64,000 nt of DNA from a virus: the IMG/VR virus record IMGVR_UViG_3300005253_000144, positions 38,175 to 102,174 of that record; one strand, written 5' to 3'. The position numbers and the translations under genes were made by a program. Of the stretch, positions 47,806-56,375 are shown piece by piece. Every line of letters starts with the position of its first letter. The first letter of the stretch is position 1. A model generated the notes under the pieces. The model did not search any database, was not told the origin of the DNA, and saw only the letters and a program-made list of their open reading frames with translations.

Positions 47806-48087
47806 ATGACAAAGGATATGAAGAACCTACTACCTTATTCGGCCAACGGATTTAAAGTTCTCAATAAGTACGGCGATTTGGTCGTTGAAACTTTAAGCAA
47901 GAAGCAAGCCGAATTCCTCGCCACCGTAACTAATGCCCATTACCCTATGTTAGATGCCCTTGAAAAAATAAAGCGGCAATCCTCAAAACGAGTAGCCGCC
48001 GGACGGAAAAACGAGGTTGATTATTTTAATATTGCAGTAGCCGCAATCGCACAGGCCAAAGTAGAGGAGGCAGATAATCATGGCTAG
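47806..48087 (+). CDS. Small helical hypothetical protein
   Basis: 93 aa, SD GGAGG. LSKKQAEFLATVTNAHYPML and a basic helix. Overlaps the next gene by 8 bases. Confidence 0.5.
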   Translation: MTKDMKNLLPYSANGFKVLNKYGDLVVETLSKKQAEFLATVTNAHYPMLDALEKIKRQSSKRVAAGRKNEVDYFNIAVAAIAQAKVEEADNHG

Positions 48088-48661
48088 GATATCTTATATT
48101 CCAGAAAACCCCACCGAAGTCATTGAAGATGAAGGCTTAAAGACCATTATATATAGTTCTGATACGATACATGGAAAGCCGAAAGCCACGGCATTCAGCG
48201 GTAGACGGCAAGAGCCAGACTTCAATTATATATTCAAAAGCGTTGAGCAACGTAGTGAGCACATCGAACAGTATCTGGAAAGTCTGCGTAATGCGCGTGC
48301 TAGAAAAGACGAAGCCGCTCAACGCCGGAAGGATTTTGAGCACGACTTTATAGTTGGCGACATTCTCTATACATCGTGGGGATATGACCAAACCAATGTA
48401 AACTTCTTCCAGGTGACTGAGGTAGTTTCAAAGAAGAGCGTCCGCATCCGCGAGATTGCAAGTTCTGTTAAACAAGCCGGCTTCATGAGCGGTGAGGCTA
48501 TTCCACGTCCTGACGCTTTTTTGGAGCATTCTGCCGTCCTCAAAAACAACGATGGGACCTCCCTTAAACGTGTTCAGCCCGGCAACACGCTGTCGCTCAC
48601 AAGCTATTCCAGTGCCTATAAATGGGACGGCAAACCCAAGTATACAAGTTGGTATGCATAA
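48080..48661 (+). CDS. Conserved phage protein (WGYDQTN family)
   Basis: 193 aa. The C-terminal half GDILYTSWGYDQTNVNFFQV, then KKSVRIREI and NTLSLTSYSSAYKWDG, is a widespread phage and plasmid family of unknown role. The N-terminus is charged and helical. Confidence 0.65.
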   Translation: MARISYIPENPTEVIEDEGLKTIIYSSDTIHGKPKATAFSGRRQEPDFNYIFKSVEQRSEHIEQYLESLRNARARKDEAAQRRKDFEHDFIVGDILYTSWGYDQTNVNFFQVTEVVSKKSVRIREIASSVKQAGFMSGEAIPRPDAFLEHSAVLKNNDGTSLKRVQPGNTLSLTSYSSAYKWDGKPKYTSWYA

Positions 48662-48662
48662 T

Positions 48663-49122
48663 ATGTTGAATGATGCCGCTAGTTTGCTCAAGGGAATTGG
48701 TCTAGAATCGGTGACCAGCGTATTTGCTGAATTGGTAGCTGCGGAAGAGGTTATTGTTACGGCTCAGAAAAAGTATCCAGATAAAGCGGATGAATTATCG
48801 GAACTGTTTTTAGTATTGATGCCCCCGACGGCTTTATGACGCGCACTGCGAAGAACTTGTAGAGCGTGTTGTAAATGGCAATGGGGATTCTAAAAGCCTT
48901 GCGGTTGCTACCAAGGCCGAGGTTGTGGCTCTGCTTTCCCTGCTATCTCTGGCCTCCCCGTTAAAAACCGATTATGTCGTGCTATATGAAACCCTCTTTA
49001 CAGAAATATTTGGTGGTGTAATCGCCGATAAATTATTTGATTATGGACCCATGCGCGAAAGCTATAAAGGCGCATGTGATGAAATTCTTAACAAAATCCG
49101 AAGTAAGTACGAAAGGAAATAA
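48663..49122 (+). CDS. One hypothetical gene split by a +1 frameshift
   Basis: Frame 1 starts at ATG 48663 and ends at TGA 48837-48839; a second frame, +1, is open from 48820 to 49122 and continues the same kind of sequence (LYDAHCEELVERVV ... LKTDYVVLYETLFTEIFGG). Joined, they give ~150 residues of one helical protein. The frames meet at ATG CCC C-CGA, a CCC-C site of the kind used for +1 slippage. It is either a programmed frameshift, a natural mutation, or one wrong base in a run of five C. Confidence 0.6.
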
Positions 49123-49124
49123 TC

Positions 49125-49949
49125 ATGCGTAAAGATAAAAAAGGTGACCAAGTAGAGGAAGCCGTTTCCGTTCTAATCACCGGCAACAAGGCTGAAAGAA
49201 ACGCCATAAATTATTTGATTCTGGCAGTTACCAAGGATAAGACTAGGCCAATTCTTGGGGGTGTTTTTGTAGATGGCCCCAACGCAATGGCTGCCAATGG
49301 CTTTGTTTTACATATCGTGCCCACGCCTAAGTGTTTGAAGCCCTTTGACGGCAAAGTTGTCAAGCTGGGGAAATTAACAATAATTAAAGGCGCAAAGGCC
49401 TCTGATGAAAAATACTTTGTAGCAACGGCGGAAGTTGTTGAAGGCGATTTTCCTGACTACACCAAAATTGCCCGCATCAATCATGCCAATTTCCAAATCG
49501 GCGTGGACCTGGGGTTATTGCGTAATGCCATTGATAAAAACATTCCCCGCAGCCCGCTGTCCTCTTTTGGACTTATCACCCTCCAAGAGCCGTACAGCCC
49601 CATTATCATACAATCCAGTACGCCAGAACGCCATCCGGGGTTTGGTCGCCGCCGAAAAAGAAAGGGCAATAAGATAGCTGATGAAGACATACATGATGAC
49701 GCTTATATGGCGCAACGCCTAGCCGTTGTTTTGCCAATGCATGAAGCAGCAAGAAAGCTCAATCCCTTCTTGTCCGATTCAGAGAATGGGGACCTAACTT
49801 ACAGCCCCGTTGCTAGTCAGCGCCGGGAGGTTGAAACTTTGTTGGATATGATAAATGATGCATTTCCCCATTACCTGGAATTGTCAGGCGAGCATAAAGA
49901 ATTTGCCGCACAAGTTATAAAGGTGCGGCGCAAATTCGCCCTAGACTGA
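49125..49949 (+). CDS. Sliding-clamp-like protein (DnaN fold, divergent)
   Basis: 274 aa. TRPILGGVFVDGPNAMAANGFVLHIV recalls the clamp motif RPxLxxV ... AADGFRL, followed by VEGDFPDYTKI and later ITLQEPYSPIIIQS and QRLAVVLPMH, comparable to the VMPM end of clamp domains. Length is about two clamp-like domains. It would tether a polymerase, though none is in this window. The assignment is by motif resemblance. Confidence 0.6.
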   Translation: MRKDKKGDQVEEAVSVLITGNKAERNAINYLILAVTKDKTRPILGGVFVDGPNAMAANGFVLHIVPTPKCLKPFDGKVVKLGKLTIIKGAKASDEKYFVATAEVVEGDFPDYTKIARINHANFQIGVDLGLLRNAIDKNIPRSPLSSFGLITLQEPYSPIIIQSSTPERHPGFGRRRKRKGNKIADEDIHDDAYMAQRLAVVLPMHEAARKLNPFLSDSENGDLTYSPVASQRREVETLLDMINDAFPHYLELSGEHKEFAAQVIKVRRKFALD

Positions 49950-49950
49950 C

Positions 49951-50343
49951 ATGAGCATTGCCCAATCATTAGCCGATGAACTAGCTCTCACGCCATTTAA
50001 GGTGTGGTTTGCAACCGATGGCTTTACCTTCCGTGCGAATGTGCGCGCACCAAATAGCTTTGCGGCGCGGTTAGCCTTTATGACCTTGGTACGTGAGTTA
50101 GAGCCAGAAAAGGCAACCCTTTTGCCCCCGCTGATTAGCCTATTGTCTTTGGATATTGGATCGGATAATAGTTGGGCTACATTAGAATGCTGCCTACAAT
50201 GTAAGGGTGCCGGCGAAATGATGAGCGGCTTTAACCGAGAGGGGTACAATATACATTTGAGGCAATGTACCAACTGCGGCGGCGCGGGCGGCTTTCTTAC
50301 AGTAGACGATGCAAGCAAAGGCATTATAGGTAGTACAATATAA
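49951..50343 (+). CDS. Zinc-finger hypothetical protein
   Basis: 130 aa, one base after the previous stop. CLQCKGAGEM and CTNCGGAGGF are DnaJ-type CxxCxGxG repeats, one zinc site. The N-terminal ~85 residues have an alpha/beta look (FKVWFATDGFTFRANVR). Confidence 0.6.
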   Translation: MSIAQSLADELALTPFKVWFATDGFTFRANVRAPNSFAARLAFMTLVRELEPEKATLLPPLISLLSLDIGSDNSWATLECCLQCKGAGEMMSGFNREGYNIHLRQCTNCGGAGGFLTVDDASKGIIGSTI

Positions 50344-50346
50344 AGA

Positions 50347-50469
50347 ATGTCAAAAACAAAGATTGAATGGATGCTCAAGCAGTATGAATGTTTTCGTGAC
50401 ACGAGGAACAAATTGTCAGTCCATTTTCTACATCGAACCTTAGTTCAGGATAATCTGCGAAGGGCTTAA
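50347..50469 (+). pseudogene. Severed 5' end of a DUF5131-type gene
   Basis: ATG 50347 opens MSKTKIEW, the usual start of DUF5131 proteins, then at once loses similarity where the HNH gene (minus strand, ending at 50375) begins. The intact DUF5131 gene at 50969 starts with the related GSNTKIEW. This looks like an HNH insertion into the gene start, with a new start downstream. Confidence 0.55.
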
Positions 50470-50926
50470 TGTGATGAGCTACCAAATTTCCCCCTTTGTC
50501 ATCCCCACATTTTTGGCAGGTGAATTTATCTCGCAGGTAAACATCATAACGCCAGCGCTTATATTGCATCGACCATCTTTGGCCTCTGCGCTCTTGAACC
50601 TTTCCGTCCTTATAAGCCGGTGCATCTCTCCCACTAGGGCTTCTCTCCCTAGATATTATGCTAATTTTGGCTCTTGTTTCAAGTGTGTGTTTTTTGCCAA
50701 TTCTATTGGATGGTCTCTTCTTAGCCGCTTCGCTCATTTTCCTACGAGATTCCTTGCTCATCTTTTTCCCCTTCATTGGCGGAATAAAATTAGGATGACG
50801 AAGTTGCCACATTTCCCTCATCTTTTGTTTGGTTTCCTCAGTGTGTTTTCTGCCAAAGAAAGGGTTGTTTTCCCCCTTATTATTTATTTGATTTGGTTTG
50901 TTTTTGGGTTTCTTAGCAGTTACCAT
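50375..50926 (-). CDS. HNH homing endonuclease with NUMOD3 motifs
   Basis: 183 aa. NNPFFGRKHTEETKQKM and further K-rich repeats (GKKMSKESRRKMSEAAKK; GKKHTLETRAKIS) are NUMOD3 DNA-binding modules. The C-terminal HNH core is FTCQKCGDD, LVAHHIKPF, NGLTICSSCHENIH. It lies antisense inside the DUF5131 locus. TATAAT ends 10 bases before its ATG with no SD. Confidence 0.9.
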   Translation of the reverse strand: MVTAKKPKNKPNQINNKGENNPFFGRKHTEETKQKMREMWQLRHPNFIPPMKGKKMSKESRRKMSEAAKKRPSNRIGKKHTLETRAKISIISRERSPSGRDAPAYKDGKVQERRGQRWSMQYKRWRYDVYLRDKFTCQKCGDDKGGNLVAHHIKPFADYPELRFDVENGLTICSSCHENIHTA

Positions 50927-50968
50927 ATATAATTATATTATACGTTCAAACTTGGAAAAGATATATAA

Positions 50969-51739
50969 ATGGGCAGTAACACAAAAATTGAATGGTGTGA
51001 CAGCAGCGGCAATTTGCAAATGGGCTGCGATGGATGTGAGCTGTGGAACAAAAAAGTTCGTACATGCTACTCTGGCATTCTCACAAATCAATATGCTGGC
51101 AATAAAGGCTGGCCTGATAGTTTTGATAAACCCAAAATATTTCCAGAACGTGTAGACACAATTATCAAGTGGCGTTCCTTGGTCGCCAAAACACGTCCCA
51201 ACAAACCCTGGCTGAATGGGTTACCACGGGTAGTTTTCCTGAATGACATGGGGGACACATTTACTGAAGGCTTACCCATTGACTGGCTGTCGCCCTTCAT
51301 TGATAAGTTAGAGAAATCCCCCCACATCTACCTCATACTCACCAAGCGACCAAAACGGATGCGGGAGTTCTTTGGGTCACTTGGCTATGTTCCTGAGAAC
51401 TTTTGGTTGGGAACTTCTGCTACAGATCAGGCGACCGCCGACATCCGCATCCCCGAACTGCTGAAGATACCCGCCAAAGTCCGGTTCCTGAGTTGTGAGC
51501 CGTTATTGGAAGAAATTTCCTTGTGGCAGGCGTTGCCAGCCGGTGGACATCTTTTAGATATTCATTGGGTTATTGTGGGTGGCGAGAGCGGAACAAGGAA
51601 AAGGGCATTTAATTCTAATTGGGCGCGCAATTTAAGGAAACAGTGCCTTCCTCTTGGTATTCCTTTTTTCATGAAGCAGATCGACAAAGTACAACCAATC
51701 CCAGACGACCTAATGATAAGGGAGTTCCCCAATGCTTGA
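50969..51739 (+). CDS. DUF5131 (phage Gp37/Gp68) protein, copy 1
   Basis: 256 aa. NTKIEWCDSSGNLQMGCDGC at the start (Cys cluster), then VFLNDMGDTFTEGLP, LILTKRPKRM, NFWLGTSATDQ, VRFLSCEPLLEEI, WVIVGGESG and PFFMKQ, the full family pattern. The family is radical-SAM-like; function unknown. A second copy with a clearer CxxxCxxC is at 61818. Confidence 0.85.
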   Translation: MGSNTKIEWCDSSGNLQMGCDGCELWNKKVRTCYSGILTNQYAGNKGWPDSFDKPKIFPERVDTIIKWRSLVAKTRPNKPWLNGLPRVVFLNDMGDTFTEGLPIDWLSPFIDKLEKSPHIYLILTKRPKRMREFFGSLGYVPENFWLGTSATDQATADIRIPELLKIPAKVRFLSCEPLLEEISLWQALPAGGHLLDIHWVIVGGESGTRKRAFNSNWARNLRKQCLPLGIPFFMKQIDKVQPIPDDLMIREFPNA

Positions 51740-51938
51740 ACTATTAGGCTACATATTCTTATATCTGATTATAGGGGTGGTGTTGTTGCCGTTCTATATG
51801 ATAGCAGCACGACTGGAGGTTACAAAGTATGGGAAAAAGAACTTGGCCGTGGCTATAATATTTTGGCCGATTGTCAACACATTTTTATTTGTTATAGCTT
51901 TGGTGGGTGGTTGGATAGAACTCAAAAACCACTTATGA
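51732..51938 (+). CDS. 68-aa two-helix membrane protein
   Basis: Two hydrophobic segments (LLGYIFLYLIIGVVLLPFYM; AVAIIFWPIVNTFLFVIALV). Its N-terminus resembles the 59-aa membrane protein at 21514. Overlaps both neighbours. Confidence 0.65.
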   Translation: MLELLGYIFLYLIIGVVLLPFYMIAARLEVTKYGKKNLAVAIIFWPIVNTFLFVIALVGGWIELKNHL

Positions 51939-52120
51939 ACAAACGCTTACGGAAAGTGCTTACCGCAATAAAACGCGGCATTGAAATAGGGTTGTTGGAT
52001 GAGGGCATTGAGTTTGTTTACAAAGACTTTATAACAGAAGACGGCTATATATATCCTAGACAAATAGAATGGGCACGTAAACCACATCCCGGAAAACGAT
52101 TTGGGCGTTGGGATGAATAA
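51935..52120 (+). CDS. Small hypothetical protein
   Basis: 61 aa from ATG 51935 (ATGA overlap). KVLTAIKRGIEIGLLDEGIEF and a basic C-terminus. Not recognised. Confidence 0.5.
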   Translation: MNKRLRKVLTAIKRGIEIGLLDEGIEFVYKDFITEDGYIYPRQIEWARKPHPGKRFGRWDE

Positions 52121-52430
52121 GCGCGAGCAACTAAAGCGTGACTTAATAGAAGACCGCAAAGTCTATCAGAACGGTTGTGAAGGGCAGGCATTCAAAGAAC
52201 ACGAGTGTACTCAGATATTCCACCTCAATGAAATTCTATTCACAAGAAATCACTTCAGACACCTAACGCCCAAGAAGAAAGAATACTTTTGGGATGAGCT
52301 TAACTGCGCTATTCACTGTAGTTGCTTTCATGAACAATACGGACATTCAAAAGACTATAGAGCATTCTGGAAAGAAACGCATAATATGGAAGAATACGTC
52401 AGGAATGCGCCGTTGGTGATAAAGGCATGA
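52113..52430 (+). CDS. Cys/His-containing hypothetical protein
   Basis: 105 aa from ATG 52113 (overlap ATGAATAA). HLNEILFTRNHFRHLTP and NCAIHCSCFHEQYGHSKDYR could be a degenerate HNH-like or zinc site. Overlaps the methyltransferase by 4 bases. Confidence 0.5.
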   Translation: MNKREQLKRDLIEDRKVYQNGCEGQAFKEHECTQIFHLNEILFTRNHFRHLTPKKKEYFWDELNCAIHCSCFHEQYGHSKDYRAFWKETHNMEEYVRNAPLVIKA

Positions 52431-53923
52431 AATTCGGTAGCCTGTTCTCCGGTATTGGCGGTATGGACAAAGGCTTGGAAGATGCAGGAATGGAATGTGC
52501 TTGGCAGGTCGAGATAGATGATTACTGCCAAAAGGTATTAACCAAGCATTGGCCGGATGTACCAAAATTCAAGGATGTTAGAGATGTCGGAAGAAAAAAC
52601 CTCAAACCAGTTGACCTTATTTGCGGGGGATTTCCCTGCCAGGACGTATCTGTGGCTGGACGCCGTGCTGGATTGGGCGGAGAGCGGAGCAGCCTGTGGT
52701 GGGAGTTTGCACGAATTATTGAGGAACTTCGCCCGCGATGGGTCGTTATCGAAAATGTCCCCGGACTACTATCTTCTTGGACACCTACGGAACCGCCGCC
52801 GTTCTCAATATCGCCTCGAACCTTTGATAAAAAAGAAGAAGCTGAAGAATGGGGAAATAGTTTATCAGGTGAGTGGGACGTGGAAGAAACAAACGACCTT
52901 GAAACCATCCTTGTTGAATTGGAAAAACTCGGCTATTTTGGGGCCTTCAGGATTTTTGACGCTCAATACTTCAACTTGGCGCAAAGACGGGCGCGCGTGT
53001 TCATTGTCGGACATCTTACAGAACCAACCTATCCCATCAAAGTATTATTTGAGCCAGAGAGCGGCGAAAGGCATTCTCCGCCGGGCAGAGAAAAGGGGAA
53101 AGTCACTCCCCCCCGTACTGCAACAGGCGTTGGAGCAGGTCGCACAGAGAATGAGCGAAACGAATTAGACTTTGTGATTCCATTCAGCCACAGTCGCGGA
53201 CATGGTAAAGAGACAGATATCGCGCCAACGCTAAATAGCAGAACCAAAGATGGCATGATGAAAAATCAGGAGGGGCTGGGAGTTGTTGAAATAGGGCAGG
53301 GATATTGGGAGGAAGGCAAACCCAAATTGGATAAATCTTTTGCCGGAAAACCGAGGAATTTAATCGCATTCCATAATCGCCAAGACCCCGACGTGAGCGG
53401 TGAAGTAACACATCCGCTAGGAACCAAAGACAATGGAATGGGGGTAGCCTATGGATTGAACAGCCGCGGTAATAGATATGATGGCGAGAGCCAATCACTA
53501 ATTACTGAAACCGCGGCACCATTAACTGTAAAGCGCGGCGGGGGCAGCAATCAACGGCCAGCACATAATGAGGCAGATAATCTAATTGCATGGCATGAAA
53601 ACAAAGAAGGGAATCTGTCGTCAGACAATGAAACGGCCAGAGCCTTGCGCTCTAGTGCTTCCCATAGTTATCAGGGTATTGGTGTCCGCCGTCTAACTCC
53701 CCTAGAATGTGAGCGGTTGCAGGGCTTTCCCGATGATTGGACAAGAGTTCCTGCAATAGGGAAAGACGCAGGAATAGAAATTGCCTCACACCCAGAGGAT
53801 GAAGATGAAATAATCAGGGGAAAAATCATGTCGGATGCCCAACGCTATAAGATGATGGGAAATGCCGTGAGCGTCCCCGTGATTGAGGCAATAAGGAGAA
53901 AAATTTTGGAATGTATCGCATAA
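52427..53923 (+). CDS. DNA C5-cytosine methyltransferase
   Basis: 498 aa. SLFSGIGGMDKGLEDAG (motif I), GGFPCQDVS with catalytic Cys71 (IV), VVIENVPGLL (VI), NLAQRRARVF (VIII), then a ~200-residue variable target-recognition region and RLTPLECERLQGFPDDW plus YKMMGNAVSVPV (IX-X). Complete and in the usual order, so probably active. A 195-codon ORF lies in its +1 frame (52584-53168). Confidence 0.95.
   Translation: MKFGSLFSGIGGMDKGLEDAGMECAWQVEIDDYCQKVLTKHWPDVPKFKDVRDVGRKNLKPVDLICGGFPCQDVSVAGRRAGLGGERSSLWWEFARIIEELRPRWVVIENVPGLLSSWTPTEPPPFSISPRTFDKKEEAEEWGNSLSGEWDVEETNDLETILVELEKLGYFGAFRIFDAQYFNLAQRRARVFIVGHLTEPTYPIKVLFEPESGERHSPPGREKGKVTPPRTATGVGAGRTENERNELDFVIPFSHSRGHGKETDIAPTLNSRTKDGMMKNQEGLGVVEIGQGYWEEGKPKLDKSFAGKPRNLIAFHNRQDPDVSGEVTHPLGTKDNGMGVAYGLNSRGNRYDGESQSLITETAAPLTVKRGGGSNQRPAHNEADNLIAWHENKEGNLSSDNETARALRSSASHSYQGIGVRRLTPLECERLQGFPDDWTRVPAIGKDAGIEIASHPEDEDEIIRGKIMSDAQRYKMMGNAVSVPVIEAIRRKILECIA
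52584..53168 (+). CDS. Overprinted ORF inside the cytosine methyltransferase gene
   Basis: 195 codons from ATG 52584 in the +1 frame. The product (NQLTLFAGDFPARTYLWLD ... FLTLNTSTWRKDG ... SLSDILQ ... YYLSQRAAKGILRRAEKR) resembles stand-alone phage proteins I recall with the FPART/SGFLTLN/ILRRAEKRGK blocks, so it may be translated rather than accidental. No SD is visible. Its codons are constrained by the other frame. Confidence 0.4.
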   Translation: MSEEKTSNQLTLFAGDFPARTYLWLDAVLDWAESGAACGGSLHELLRNFARDGSLSKMSPDYYLLGHLRNRRRSQYRLEPLIKKKKLKNGEIVYQVSGTWKKQTTLKPSLLNWKNSAILGPSGFLTLNTSTWRKDGRACSLSDILQNQPIPSKYYLSQRAAKGILRRAEKRGKSLPPVLQQALEQVAQRMSETN

Positions 53924-53930
53924 AAAGATT

Positions 53931-55562
53931 ATGACAACTAGAAAGTGGCCATCTGATTTCGTCAATAAAGTAATCTGCGGGGACTGCCTTGAGGTGATGA
54001 AGCAAATACCGGACGAATGCGTTGATATGGTCATGACTTCGCCGCCTTACTGGGGCCTCCGGGATTATGGAATAGAGCAGATATTTGGGGGAAATCCAGA
54101 TTGCGAGCATGAGTGGGGAAATCAATTATCTCATCCGAAACAAGAAAAGAGAACAATTAAACAATTAAGATCGAGTAGTGGTTTATCATGGAATCGTGGA
54201 GAGAATGCGTCTATTTTTAAATGGCAAGAATACAGTCCTAAGAATCAAGGTAATTTTTGCCTCAAATGCCAAGCATGGAAGGGCCAGCTCGGACTCGAGC
54301 CGACTCCTGAAATGTATATCGAGCATTTGACCATAATATTCAATGAAGTCAAGCGGACGCTGAAGAAAGAAGGGACGCTCTGGCTGAATATCGGGGATAC
54401 TTATGGAGGGAGTAATACTGGCCACACAGGTCCGGCTCCTACTAAATGGAAAAAGCTACCAAGGGCGAATGGAAAAAGCCTACAGAGCCAAATTAATTAT
54501 CAGCCTAAATGTCTCTGCATGATTCCCGAGCGGCTGGCTTGGTCGCTGATCCAGAATGGTTGGATCCTTAGAAATAAAATCATCTGGTATAAGCCTAATT
54601 CAATGCCTTCGTCAGTTAAGGATAGATTCAGTAATCGTTGGGAAGGTCTATTTCTTTTCGTTAAAAGTAGCAAGCCTGTTTATTGGACAAATAGAAAGAC
54701 AGGGGAGCTTGTTACTAAAAGTCCTTTTGGGATAAAGGGGCTAGAGGGAATAGATTGGGAATGGAAAAAATTAAATAGCAAATTAAAAAAGGTCTCTCTC
54801 TGGCAATCGCATGATTATTATTTTGATTTAGATGCAGTAAGGGAGCCTCATAAATATGATGGGAGAAAAGATACTTTATACAAAGGTGGACCAAAAGATA
54901 TGCAAATAGGAAAACATGAAAGATGGCCAGACCCCGCAGGAAAAAATCCTGGCGATGTTATTAAAGTAGACAGGAAATGGAATGAAGTCCCGGGCCAAGA
55001 AACCCAATCAATCGCGCAAGATCATGGTGGTTGGTATAGGAAGGATGGCTCTCCTATAGTAGATTTTGAGAAGGGTAAAAACCCTGGCGACTTCTGGGGT
55101 ATAAATACCCAACCATTTCCTGAGGCTCATTTTGCCGTGTTTCCTGAAAAGCTATGTGAGAAGCCGATAAAAGCCGGTTGCCCAAAAAAGGCATGTAAGA
55201 AATGTGGAAAGGCGAGGGAGAGGATAATTGAAAAATATGACACTGGCGGGACTCAGAAAATGCCTGATTATTGGGAAACAGATCCAGGTAGTCACGGAGC
55301 TATTCATAGAAAAGGAAGATCAAAAGGAGTGGCGGGAATTCCTATTATGGCGAATAAAACCATCGGCTGGACATCCTGTAAATGCAATGCTGGCTTCGAG
55401 TCGGGCATAATCCTAGACCCATTTGCAGGAGCTGGGACAGTCGGTGTCGTGACCAAGAAATTTGGCCGGCGATTCATCCTGATAGACATCAAAAAAGAAT
55501 ACTGCGAGATGGCAGAAAAAAGGATAGCTCAAGTCGGCTATCAGATGGAGCTGAGGATTTGA
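53931..55562 (+). CDS. DNA methyltransferase (TSPPY type), second long copy
   Basis: 543 aa. TSPPYWGLRDYG at 36-47, a long middle with NKIIWYKPNSMPSSVKDRF and HEW/CLKC and CKKCGKARERI zinc motifs, and LDPFAGAGTVGVV near 495-508. Same architecture as the 25527 enzyme but clearly diverged. Expected N4 or N6 methylation. First gene of the block with different sequence character, 7 bases after the C5 methyltransferase. Confidence 0.9.
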   Translation: MTTRKWPSDFVNKVICGDCLEVMKQIPDECVDMVMTSPPYWGLRDYGIEQIFGGNPDCEHEWGNQLSHPKQEKRTIKQLRSSSGLSWNRGENASIFKWQEYSPKNQGNFCLKCQAWKGQLGLEPTPEMYIEHLTIIFNEVKRTLKKEGTLWLNIGDTYGGSNTGHTGPAPTKWKKLPRANGKSLQSQINYQPKCLCMIPERLAWSLIQNGWILRNKIIWYKPNSMPSSVKDRFSNRWEGLFLFVKSSKPVYWTNRKTGELVTKSPFGIKGLEGIDWEWKKLNSKLKKVSLWQSHDYYFDLDAVREPHKYDGRKDTLYKGGPKDMQIGKHERWPDPAGKNPGDVIKVDRKWNEVPGQETQSIAQDHGGWYRKDGSPIVDFEKGKNPGDFWGINTQPFPEAHFAVFPEKLCEKPIKAGCPKKACKKCGKARERIIEKYDTGGTQKMPDYWETDPGSHGAIHRKGRSKGVAGIPIMANKTIGWTSCKCNAGFESGIILDPFAGAGTVGVVTKKFGRRFILIDIKKEYCEMAEKRIAQVGYQMELRI

Positions 55563-56371
55563 GAATAGCGAGAGTCTTTCCCACGAAAACAAGCATGAGT
55601 CCTGATGACCATGATGTATATTTTGGCGAGCCAGGACTCTTCATGCCTGAATACGATGAGGTCCACATTTCTGTAGCCTTCACATGGGATCTCGAGCGAG
55701 CTAAATGGCTTAAAAGGCAATGGGAATTCATAGCCCCGGTAAAGATAGGTGGGCCTGCAATAGATGGTGAGGGCGATGGTTTTGTGCCTGGGAAATATCT
55801 TAAAAAAGGCATTACATTCACATCACGGGGTTGCCCTAACCGATGTCCTTGGTGTTTTATAAATAAGCCACTTAAAGAACTTGATCCTGTCCTAGAGGGA
55901 AACATAATCCAAGATAACAATATTTTAGCGTGTTCCAGAAAACATTTGGATAAAGTCTTCCAAATGCTCTCCCGGCAACATGCGATCAGATTCCCAGGCG
56001 GACTTGAAGCTAGACGCATCAGATACGATATTGTCGAGCGTTTCAGGAGTTTAAGGATAAATGAGCTTTGGTTATCTTATGACAATGATGAGGCTATTTA
56101 CGATCTTATGAAGGCCGCCTATCTTCTTAAGAAATACTTCAAGCGATGGAAGTTGAGATGCTATGTCCTTATAGGCTTTAAAAATGACACCATCAAGAAA
56201 GCCGAAAAAAGGCTTGTAAAGACTTGGGAGTTTGGTTTTCTTCCCTTCGCCATGCTTTATAGAAACAAGAAGGGGGATTATCCAAAGCCTGAGAGAGAAT
56301 GGCGACATTTTCAGAGAACCTGGACTAGACCTGCTGCTATAGCCACAAAAATAAAGGAATTATTAAATTGA
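55559..56371 (+). CDS. Radical SAM phage protein
   Basis: 270 aa from TTG 55559, which overlaps the previous stop (TTGA) and follows GCTGAGG. SRGCPNRCPWCFI is a CxxxCxxC cluster at ~100-108. Downstream RFPGGLEARRI and NELWLSYDND resemble the substrate part of phage radical SAM proteins that lie near replication genes. Reaction unknown. Confidence 0.75.
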   Translation: MRIARVFPTKTSMSPDDHDVYFGEPGLFMPEYDEVHISVAFTWDLERAKWLKRQWEFIAPVKIGGPAIDGEGDGFVPGKYLKKGITFTSRGCPNRCPWCFINKPLKELDPVLEGNIIQDNNILACSRKHLDKVFQMLSRQHAIRFPGGLEARRIRYDIVERFRSLRINELWLSYDNDEAIYDLMKAAYLLKKYFKRWKLRCYVLIGFKNDTIKKAEKRLVKTWEFGFLPFAMLYRNKKGDYPKPEREWRHFQRTWTRPAAIATKIKELLN

Positions 56372-56375
56372 AAAA

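Noticed and set aside
55382-55558. Long N-terminus of the radical SAM gene at 55559
   Set aside because: The segment overlaps the methyltransferase in another frame and lacks an SD; the TTG at the stop overlap is the natural start.
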